NCBI GenBank assembly: GCA_024195265.1
Contig: JAJLRJ010000003.1
Location: 31,038,143 to 31,102,142, forward strand
Length of the DNA stretch: 64,000 bases
Direction of reading: 5' to 3'
Source of the DNA: Dendrophyllia cribrosa
Taxonomy: Eukaryota; Cnidaria; Anthozoa; Scleractinia; Dendrophylliidae
Each line of letters starts with the position of its first letter. The first letter of the stretch is position 1. This document shows, piece by piece, positions 55,166-64,000 of this stretch. Below the pieces are notes generated by a model that was not told the DNA's origin, did not search any database, and saw only the letters and a list, made by a program, of their open reading frames with translations. The position numbers were made by a program, and so were the translations under genes.

Positions 55166-57205
55166 ACTTTTCCCCGTTTGAGTTTGGTAAGCGGATTATA
55201 ATGGCTGTTTGCAGAAGCATCGAATCTTGACTTTTGTTTACAATACGTGTATTAGCATTCCACACTGAAGTTTAGAACAAATAAAGTCAACTGCTCGATT
55301 ACTATTTCTTACTGGATTCAGTTCCTTGAGTTTCTACAGTGCAAAACTGAAAGAATAAATTGGTGTTGTAGAAAAGTAAACGATGTTGTTCTTACTGTTA
55401 TTGATAACACTGCAGACATCAAAGTGTACAGCTCAGGTTGCTGACATCTTGAATTATTGTAAACCCCATCAATAGTCCCAGTAGCAGATAGTTGGGGCAG
55501 AAGGAACATTTTGTCCGCATCGATTTTATCCATTTAAATTTACTTATCCTTGGTCTCCAAGGATGCATAAATCCGAGTAAATCAAGCAAATCAGTTCTCA
55601 GCCTCGTGCAAAGTCAACACAATAATAAGCACTGTGTTCTTAAGTCTGGAAGAGCTAGCATCTGTCAGTGTGTATTTTTTAATTCTCCCAAAATCACACA
55701 AGGTTAGGCATATGAAAGTTTAATGTGCAAGTTTTGAAAGAATGAACATATTGATATATATATAACCATTATTTGATTTTCTAACAAAGGAATTTGCAGA
55801 ATGAAATTTATTATACTTTGTAACATGTTACTATCATCTTGTTGCCTTAAAACTTACTGCTGTTTCAACAGTGTGTGGGTGAAAAGGAATACATTGTAGC
55901 TTAGCACAAGAGATCACAAGGCAATACTGTGGTTTCTTATTTTGCTCTTATTCTTTATGAAAGCCAGGTTCTCATGGCCTCAGAGAAGGCCCTGCAAAAT
56001 AGCAGATCATGTGACCATAAAAACCTCCAAATGCATTGTATCTTGCATATTTCACATACTGAAAATCCTCTATTAAACCCCCCCCCCCCCCCCCCCCTTT
56101 TTTTTTGGAGAAAGAAATTGCCTGCATAGTTGAGTTTAGTTGAACTACCGGTATGCAGACACTGTATGAAGGCCCTTCCGAGAGAACACCACAAGCAGAA
56201 TATTCCCAGTACATACCAGAAATGCCTCCTCGAAGTGCATTAGTTTGTAAATAAACACCTTGATCATTTATTTGATGGTACCTTACCTGCAATACACCCG
56301 GGATACATTGAGTAGCTAGGTGCATAAAGGGCCAATTTTGATTTTTGACATTTTTCACTCACAATAAATTGTGTTTTATTATCCAAAAGCAAAATACCAT
56401 AATTTCTGTTGCTCTTGTTGCTGGTTACCATTAGCTGATTTAAAAGAGATTCGGTTAGACATAAGCATCCCACACCTTTGAAAATATATTTTGACCTGAA
56501 ATGTATTTTGTCCTTTCCTTCTGTGAAAATACAGGATCTTTTGGCCTGATTGGCTCCATGTTACTTTATCTTACATGAACATGTTATTACTTGAGCAAGA
56601 GAGTACATTCTTGGCTAAAAAAATACTTTGTGAGTGAAAAATGTCAAAACTCTACATAAACCCTTTATGTGCTGAGCCAGGAGCTCAATGAAAAAAAAAA
56701 ACAGAAAATAGCAGTAAATGAGAACTAGGCTTACTAAAATAATTAAATGTTTTATAAACAAAAAGGTTAATCTTGCTTGTATACAGTACACTGTGTATGG
56801 AGCTCTGCTTTATATACACTGCTTAATACTGACAATAATATTGATTATTGCAGACAGTTTCCTCTGTCCCAATTGAATTAAATCCAGTGTTTTTTTTCTT
56901 TAAAATTGCCCTTCCAACAGTGTTGTTATAAAAGAGATCTAATAGCATTCAACTGTACCTTTATAAGAAAGCATGGTGGCTTTGCAGGTCATTAGTTATC
57001 TGACATGTTCACATCTCTTTATCCTTAGTTGTTTATGGGGTCAGATTCTCCATTAACAGGAAAGTCAATGAAAAGAGATATTGCAAATACACACAAAGAA
57101 AGTGGCTGGGTAATAATCCAACATTGCTCACTGCATCACACACACTCTGAGTGCTTGGAAGAAACCACCTTGGGGGATGTTGCCTCACAGCGGCGTCGAC
57201 AAAAC
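55166..57205. other. No gene; poly-C tract
   Basis: AT-rich spacer. A run of about 22 C followed by T is at 56076-56106; glycine-rich minus frames over it are artefacts. The frames at 55492-55707 and 57029-57310 show no domain. Confidence 0.5.
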
Positions 57206-57208
57206 CTG

Positions 57209-57298
57209 GATCGGATCATCGGAACGGACCACGGATCGGATCATCGGATCGGATCATCGGATCGCATCATCGGATCGGATCATCGGATCGGATCACGG
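57209..57298. repeat. ggatcggatcatc minisatellite and purine-rich tail
   Basis: About six copies of a 15-bp unit (ggatcggatcatcgg-type), dense in gatc, followed at 57299-57420 by an A-rich low-complexity tract with taataata repeats. Confidence 0.9.
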
Positions 57299-57544
57299 AA
57301 AGAAAAATAAAAAAGGAAAAAAAGAAAAAAAAAAAAAAAAAAAGAAAAAAGAAAAAAAAGTAATAATAAAAAATAATAATAAAATAATAATAAAATCATA
57401 ATAATAAAATCATTAAACAAAAGCGTGACACAAAAGTAAAAGTGTCTGTCGTACAGGTAATTCATTCAAAAGTTACGTTTTATTTGGGGGAGGGGGTGAT
57501 TTTTTGGCTTGCGTGACAACCCAAAGGAATGTTGCGCAATGCTC

Positions 57545-57780
57545 TATAGAGAGTATTTTTACTTTACAAGTCGCATTGTTAAAGTAATTTTACTTTACAA
57601 GTCAAAGTAATTTTACTTTACATCGCTGGAGTAATTGTACTTTACAAGCCGCATCGCTGGAGAAATTTTACTTTTCAAGCCGTATCGTATCGTAATTCAC
57701 TTTAAACATCGTATCGCTGGAGAAATTCTACTTTACAAGTCACATCGCTGAAGTAATTTCACTTTAAAAGTCGAATCGTT
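57545..57780. repeat. Tandem array upstream of the MULE start codon
   Basis: About seven diverged copies of a unit near 31-37 bp with consensus like gtaattttactttacaagtc, then gcatcgctggaga. It ends seven bases before the ATG of the MULE gene, so it occupies its promoter and 5' leader. Confidence 0.85.
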
Positions 57781-57786
57781 GCCATC

Positions 57787-60700
57787 ATGGCCTCTCGGCT
57801 GGACAAGGTAATATGTTTCTTTGTAATGTGATCAGTGTTCAGTTTGCATGATTTTTTTTACTGTGATCAGTGTCCAGTTTGTATGATTGAATGCATATGT
57901 TTAAACTCTATTTACATTTACTGTTTTCAGGATGGAGGTGACAGCAGAAAAAGAAAAGCTAGGTAAGCAATTTTACAGTGTAAGACAATATTTACTTTTA
58001 TGAAAGTTTTGGACAAGGTAATTAGTACGAACTGAATCGCTCAAACTGGTACAGTAAATATCACGATATCATTTTCGAGAAAGAAAATTTATTTCACTGA
58101 TCATAATCTAGGGTACATGGAAGAAAAAAGGAGAGAAATGTGTGTTCCTGGAAAGTATCCCTACACCCGCTGATGGTCAGTGAAATTTCTGACTGGGTGG
58201 GGGTCCAAAAGGGAGACGTTTCCAAAATTAGATGTGGGGATGGGGGAGAGGCCGATTGTCCAGAGGGTTTTGAAAAGAGACAGATCGTAAAACACTTAAT
58301 AGTTTAAAAAGGACATGGACTGGGAAAGATAATTCTATTTTTAATTTCCCAGTTTATTTCATCGCTGTCATCGCTCGCTGACTCTTGTTGGTAGCCCCCC
58401 CCCCCCGGGGGGGAAGGGGGGGGTAACTAAGCCAAAGTTTGGGTAGGGGTGTGCCGCCCAGGCTATGAAACCTTGAACCTGTTTATGACAGAAATTTCGC
58501 ACTTACCCACCCTGTTTATAAAAAGCTATTTTCAGAGTAGGTGTGGGTCTATTACCTAATATTAGCATTGTTTTTGTCGGACGCAAGGTCGGATGGAACT
58601 GCGGGTAAATCCCCAGTGTATTACGTCATGTCTCGTTTCATACGCTTCATAACAATGTCACGCTACGATGTCTTATTCACTGCAGTGATATGATGCCGCT
58701 AAAACCCAAGTTAATGATTATCAAAAGCTTGAAACAAAAATAACCAAAATTAACATTATGATGTTGCGTATTTACTGACTCTTACAACTGCCTCTGTGAG
58801 CCCTTTCATTGCTTTTGATATATATTGGCCAATTTCGTGCCTTCTGTTATTTCCTGCTACACGGGCGATCTACGATCTCGCAGTCTGTAGTTTCAAATCG
58901 TTTTAACCGAAAATAAACGCGTTGTATTTGAAGTCGAATATACGATCGGATCTCACGAAAGGTATAGGGCCTAGGGACTTTTGTAAAAAAAATATCTTGG
59001 CGGTTCCGGAAATGTAATTTCAGGGGTAAAGCGACCCCGGGGTGGGGGGTGATGGGGAATTAAAACCATGGATATTTTCTGGAACCACACAGCGAGAGAG
59101 TCAGTTAGTAGTCTCACTTGTGCCCCCTTGTTCGTAACCTGCGATCAGGCACTCTTTTTTTCGGATCGCGAGAGCGAGAGTGCGAGTACGCGAAAGTCGT
59201 GGAAGGGCGCGGGGAGGAAAAAAAGAACGCCTGATACAATTACTTAACAAACCGTCTGCGGCCCCCAAATTAACGACTTCTTTGAAAAATCTGCCATTGT
59301 TCAGTGCTTCCATAAACAATGTTGTAATTGACTGCCTCGATTTCTTTATAGATTTTAACGGACTCCCCGATCGTGCCAACACTGATTCCGTAATCCGTGT
59401 TTTGCACGAAAGCAACCTGTTGTTTCGGACTGACAACAATAACCGAGGTTTCTTAAGCACTTGAAAGGTGCCGATAGATTGCAATCCCCGGGGGGGGGGG
59501 GGGGGGGTACTCCCTTATAAGGGCTTAATGGGGACGTGCGGCCAGCCAGGGTATGTTTTTCGGGATTTTTGTCTTAAACAGGGTATAGATTTTATCATTT
59601 TTTGTGTTAATCAGGGTATCGATTGTAAAGAGCTCCTCGTGACTCTGTTGATCAAGCTGTAAAAAGTTTTGTGATTGCAAATGGATTAAACCTGGATTAA
59701 ATAAGCAAGAGTTTTGCTATTTATTATTGTCTTACACACTCATACACTCGTTTCAGACCTTTTCAGTCGCGCGCTCTCTCAGAGGACTCACGCAAAAATA
59801 CGGACTGTTATGCAGTCTAGGGTATGAGGGGCCGGGCCGCACCTCCCCACCCAAAGATATATCGAGTACCGCCCCCCCCCCCCCCCCCCCCCGGGATTGC
59901 AATCTTGCCAAGTTCCGTCTAAAAGACGGATAAACGTCTTGACCCAAACAAATAATTTTTCTCATGCACTCTTTTTGTTATTCCTTCAAAGATTTGTGAT
60001 TAGAATCTCGAAGAGACAAATTGAAAGCCGACGAGAATTCGCTTTCGATGTCCAACGCGACAGCCACAATAACAAACTAGTGTCTGAGCGAGCTTGCTTC
60101 AGACCGGAAGTAAGGATTTTTTTTAAGCCAGGTAACCAATCAGAATGCAGCCCATTGTTTTTACATCCAATCAGAAAAATGGCAATTTTTTCCCTCCCCG
60201 CGGCCTTCCGCGACTTTCGGGTAGTCGCGCTCTCGCACTCACGCTCGCGCTTCTCGCGCTTTGAAAAAAGAGTGCGTCATCGCAGGTTACCATGTTCGGT
60301 GAGAGGGACTCCTAGCAGTAAACTTAATTAGTTTCTTCGATTAAGAGCAGGACCGTTCTAAAATATTAAATATTATATCTAATATTATTAGTATCTTAAT
60401 TATTATATTATTGCTATTATTTTTTTAATATCAAGTGGGGTGCCTCGCATGGGTCCTCGCGTCCCGTTCGCACCTCCCTTTTGACCTCATTACTTTATTA
60501 TTGTTATTAATTTATTTAGTATTTCTTTTTTCTTTCTTTCTGCATGTATCTTAATTATTAATGTAATGGTAAATAAAGTTGTTAACAAAATAAAAATAAA
60601 GATAACTTCTACCAACTATCCCCCCCTCTCCAACTCTCATCTTCGAGTTCTGATTATGTTTTAATTCAATTTTTTAACAGCGTGCAGCACCGAAGCTCAA

Positions 60701-63700
60701 AGTTTCTGAAAGAGGTAAGTAGTCCTTTGTAACTGTTTTATGAAATACTAGCCTGCTCAGACAGTCAACCGCACGTCGCTGACTCGCAAGCGAACTCGTT
60801 CCTCTTGAAATTCAGGCCAATAAACAACAAGAAAGAAATGAGGGGAATTTGGAGCAGGGAAAATAATTACGTAAGATACGAAGCTCGTCTTCTTCGCCTG
60901 CTCCATTCTCTGAAATAGAAAGCCGATATTCTCAATTGCAGTCGAAATCACCCTATAAGGTACCATAATATCGTTTGATAGGCGTGGCTAAAATATATTT
61001 TACCCATAAGAGTAACCAGTTTCAAACAACACATATAAGACATGAGTCATGGTAACCCTACCTCCCCGCCCCCTCCCTGGAGCACTGACCTGCAAACTAG
61101 TCAGTTGTAATAATTATTTCTGCCTTGTAAGCTAACAACGTACACGGAGAGATTTGGGGGAATTTTTATAGTCGTCGGCATAAACTAAAATATGCGTGTA
61201 TAAGTTTGCATGCATTAATTTGACACACACAAATTTAAACTCATAGCCCAAAGCATGACTCGTCGGCTAATAATATTAATAAGTAAGAAGCGGTAAAGAA
61301 ATCAAGTGACGAACGGAAAATGCATTTTCTTTGTAGGATGACGATGTTATAGATTTGACTGAAAGTCCGATTAAGAGCGACGACGACCGAAAGTATGGCG
61401 ATATATCAAGTACAAGTAGTAGTGAGTTAGAATCTCAACTAGATGATGCAAGAGATCAGCTCCTTTACTTCAACGATGATAAAGACGTGCCGATATTCCG
61501 CAGTGGTAAATGCACCTATACGACGGAAGAAATCGTGAAAATCTTGTGGAGTACCACTGCCGACCTAATCAAGTGTAAGAAGGGTGTGAGAAAATGTCAA
61601 CGAAATGCTGTCTTTTTGATTGACCTGCGCTACACGCCTCTAGAAGATCTTCGTGCTGATGGCCTGCCTCAGTATGACATATATGGAGGTAAACGGACTC
61701 TGACCGTAAAGGTAGAAAGACCTGAAGATGGTGATGATGCAGAGGTAATAATCACAAGTCGTTCAAAAGCGAAGCTAAAGGGTAACATGTACCACTTTGA
61801 GAGATTGTACCACAGCTGGACCTTGGAAAGCGGAAACAAATTCCACCGGCGGATAATGCATATGAGAGACAGCAGGAATGACATTGTCAACAACGTTGCT
61901 TTTGTGCAATATGCTTTTGATGGTAAAGAAGAAAACGTCTGCGAGAAGCCTCATCAAAACACCAAGAAAGGCAAGGCACCAAGTTACACGCGTACAAAAG
62001 CATCGGTCGTGAGGAACATTGACACCAATTTGACTTTGATGGGTCCTAAAGAGGCGGTGTTCCAAGCAACGCGGGAAGCAGGTGGTGTTATGAAAGCCGA
62101 ATCCATGAGCGACCTTCCACGCGGTGCTCGCCAAGGATACTATCGGAATTCAGTAATCAAGGCACCTCTGCCAGCGTATCTTCAGGGCAAAGAAAAGGAC
62201 GACGAGCTGCTAGACGTTATTTTAAAGATGAAGACCGAAGAGGAACCTTTTGTTCGCAAGGTAACTCTTGAAAAGGAGAACCTTACGATCGTTCTTGCAA
62301 CCGAACCCCAGTTGGGGGATTTGGCGCGGTACAGCACATCTGAACTGGACTTCTCCATTGTTCAGTTAGATCCTACTTTCAATCTTGGGTCATACGAGTG
62401 CACACCGATTTCTTACCGAAACGTAATGCTGAGAAGCAAGAGAAGTGGGGCGTCTCCAGTCAGGCTCGGCCCCGTGCTGATTCATTACCGAAAAGACGAG
62501 AAAACGTTCCGCCATTTCCTGCAGACAGTCGTTGATGAGAAGCCCAAGCTCAAAGAAATTCTATCTTGTGGTACAGATGGTGAGACAGCATTGATCAATG
62601 CAATCCAAAGTGTGCTTCCTAAAGCTGAGGAAAGAAGTGTGAGATGTTTTCGGCATTTGCAAAACAACATGCAGTCTGCACTTAGCTCGTTTGGGGTGCC
62701 GGGGAGACAACGCGATTATATTGACGACGTTTTCGGCAGTATCGACAAGGATGGGATTTACCAGGCCGGTCTACTTGATGCAGAGTCTCCAGAAGAGTTC
62801 GACGCTACACTTCAATCTCTGAAGCAGAAATGGGAAGAGAGAGGAGACACATCTCACAAAGTTTACTCCTGGGTTTTAGAACGAGGAGAAATGCTGAAAA
62901 AAAGGGCAATCGCCAGTGTCCGGCGAGCTGCAAGACTCCCGTCAATGAGCTCTGCAGTGAACATTCCCGCCCATTTCTTTACAAATGATGCGGAATCAAA
63001 CAACAACAGATTGAAGGCGAAGAAAGGAAGGAAACCATCCGGATTCATTGGAACCATCGAGGCTGTGAAAAGCATTGCGGAAGAGGAAGAAGAGGAGTTT
63101 GCACAAGCCATCGGAGGCGTCTCACAGAAATATGAATTGCGTCCAGAGTTCGTCAACTTTGCCGTCGCCAACTTCATGGAATGGAAGTCGGATGAACGCG
63201 CCCATTATCTTCAGAAACTGCAAAAAGCTTCTATGGAAGAGCTATATGCCGCCGAGAGCCCTGAAAGTCTGGGACTGGTACCAGAAAGTGTAGCTAGGAG
63301 ACAGGAGGTAAGATTGGTGGACATGGTGGAAGACGAATCAGATATGGCACCTTTTCATTTCGACGACAGCGACTTCGAAGAGGAAGAGGAAGAGGTAGAG
63401 GAAGAGGTGCCAAATGAACTGATCATTGGCGGTCTTTCAAGTCTTGAGAAAGACGACAGACTGCAACACTTGTCCAGTCGCACCCGTGCAGGACTTATTG
63501 AAAAGGCGAAACTGCTATTAAGTTCAAATAGTGTATGGAGGGGGCCGGTCACCAGGAATGGGTCCCCGTCTTTTTCCGTCACCAGCCAATCTGGAAAAAG
63601 ACCAAATTACGTCGTTTTGGAAAACGCCGGCAAGGTGGAATGTGAGTGCCCCCACTGGAGAGCAACCAGGATCTGCTCACACGCTCTGGCTGTTGCAGCA

Positions 63701-64000
63701 AAAGAAGACGAGATACCATCGTATCTAAGCTGGTATGGGAAAAGAAAGATGGCCAAGAAGAGAAACCTTACCGATGCCGCCAACATACATGTCAAAACGT
63801 CGACCCTAGGCAACAAAGGAAGGCGCCCCAAAAGACAAAGATCGAGAACGGCACCATCGGCAGCTATCGTTGAAAACAGCGGGGATCGATCAAAAAGCCG
63901 CCAATACAAGCTGAAGTGGCTTAAGGATACCAAAGCCTTTAAGTGCTTTGGCTGCGAATCTGCCATCCGCATCCCTGGCGAAATCCCTGAGCCACCCAAT
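57787..64000 (+). CDS. Mutator-like (MULE) transposase with SWIM finger, four exons, 3' end outside window
   Basis: Exons: 57787-57807, 57931-57962, 60681-60714, 61337-64000 (open). Donors are GTAATA, GTAAGC and GTAAGT; acceptors are ttttcag, tttaacag and ttgtag; phases agree (21, then 32+34 nt). The long last exon has no stop over 888 codons. Counting from the ATG: a basic segment SRKRKA (about 12-17, possible nuclear signal), an acidic DDDVIDL, then a DNA-binding-type N-terminal region. The catalytic core has D374 (QLDPTFNLG), D443 (CGTDGETAL), CxxH in RCFRHLQNNM and E582 (NDAESNNNRLK), the DDE layout of MULE transposases. An acidic Glu run (about 678-695) precedes the SWIM finger C798-x-C800...C809-x-H811. 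A last CFGC motif is cut by the window edge. It would cut and paste MULE DNA in the nucleus. Domestication is possible. Confidence 0.9.
58397..58430. repeat. C/G homopolymer tract in intron 2
   Basis: A run of C followed by a run of G with a central ccccgggg. The following sequence (gggtaggggtgtgccgcc) is a relative of the GC-tract MITE at 59486-59895. Confidence 0.7.
59135..60289. mobile_element. Non-autonomous MULE inserted in intron 2 of the MULE gene
   Basis: A 1,155-bp element has imperfect inverted ends of about 80-95 bp, starting taacctgcgat and including gcactctttttt, gcgagagcgagagtgcgag and gaaagtcg. It is flanked by ccttgttcg (59126-59134) and ccatgttcg (60290-60298), a 9-bp target duplication with one mismatch, the length typical of Mutator elements. 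It has no transposase. The frames inside (59180-59464, 59897-60331) read through its ends. Confidence 0.8.
59486..59895. mobile_element. 410-bp GC-tract MITE nested in the MULE insert
   Basis: It begins ccccgggggg (a long G run) then tactccc, and ends with gagtacc, a long C run and ggg, so the ends are inverted. The 8-bp direct repeat attgcaat flanks it (59478-59485, 59896-59903), as for hAT-like elements. The interior has agggtatg-type repeats in the left half. Confidence 0.7.
60299..61336. other. Intronic sequence of the MULE gene
   Basis: Apart from exon 3 (60681-60714) this is intron. It contains an AT-rich stretch at 60360-60600 and an unassigned repeat-like block at 60750-60965 (gcctgctcagacagtcaacc). 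No other coding was seen. Confidence 0.6.

Noticed and set aside
55955..56358. Minus-strand frames of 79 and 128 codons
   Set aside because: They read through the poly-C/poly-T tract at 56.08 kb and show no domain.
57151..57401. Lysine-rich ORFs after the ggatc minisatellite
   Set aside because: Translations of an A-rich low-complexity tract.
61669..63999. Minus-strand and off-frame ORFs of 60-130 codons
   Set aside because: All are shadows of the long plus-strand MULE exon, whose frame is continuous across them.
1..64000. CRISPR array, tRNA or rRNA genes
   Set aside because: No regularly spaced short repeats with unique spacers and no tRNA or rRNA sequence that I could recognise; the tandem arrays here are head-to-tail satellites.

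Overview
The window looks like repeat-rich intergenic DNA from a metazoan, most probably an anthozoan cnidarian such as a stony coral. It is AT-rich and shows canonical GT/AG spliceosomal introns. It holds BEL/Pao, Ty3/Gypsy, DIRS-like, Penelope-like and LINE retroelements, many DNA transposons, and degenerate copies of protein families that I associate with cnidarian genomes. The taxon is an inference. I find no bacterial operon, rRNA, tRNA or CRISPR array, and no gene I can call with confidence as a conserved single-copy host gene.

Layout. 0-10 kb holds a TTAA-flanked MITE, a deleted Tc1/mariner element with perfect 27-bp inverted ends, a THAP/DDE transposase pseudogene split by a nested hAT-like insert, and a decayed multi-exon family member. 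10.16-16.00 kb is a complete, recent BEL/Pao retrotransposon with LTRs, target duplication and polypurine tract, whose long Gag-Pol frame carries one in-frame stop. A well-formed type I hammerhead ribozyme motif lies at 16.76-16.80 kb. 17.6-21.9 kb is a composite repeat region with inverted outer segments around irregular tandem units and MITEs. 22.3-28.1 kb is a mosaic of a decayed cnidarian family, Gypsy integrase, a Harbinger-like insert, Gypsy reverse transcriptase (after the integrase) and a second, decayed BEL pol.

29-33.4 kb holds orphan first-exon-like pieces, a LINE tail, a SAP-domain fragment and a frameshifted zinc-knuckle ORF. 33.8-36.8 kb holds two Penelope-like 3' ends head to head, each carrying a hammerhead motif, next to a perfect 49-bp-arm palindrome and a LINE fragment. 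38-49.5 kb holds a decayed BEL Gag, two transposase-like multi-exon fragments, two convergent SAP-domain fragments and a DIRS-like Gag. 49.99-51.90 kb is a 1.9-kb transposon with long inverted ends and internal satellite arrays.

The most intact gene starts at 57,787 and runs off the window end. It is a four-exon Mutator-like (MULE) transposase with a DDE triad, a CxxH motif and a SWIM zinc finger. Its second intron carries a 1.16-kb element with long inverted ends and a near-perfect 9-bp target duplication, as expected for a non-autonomous MULE, which in turn carries a nested GC-tract MITE. The BEL element and the MULE gene are the only near-intact mobile genes; most other copies are broken by stops, frameshifts, deletions or nested insertions.
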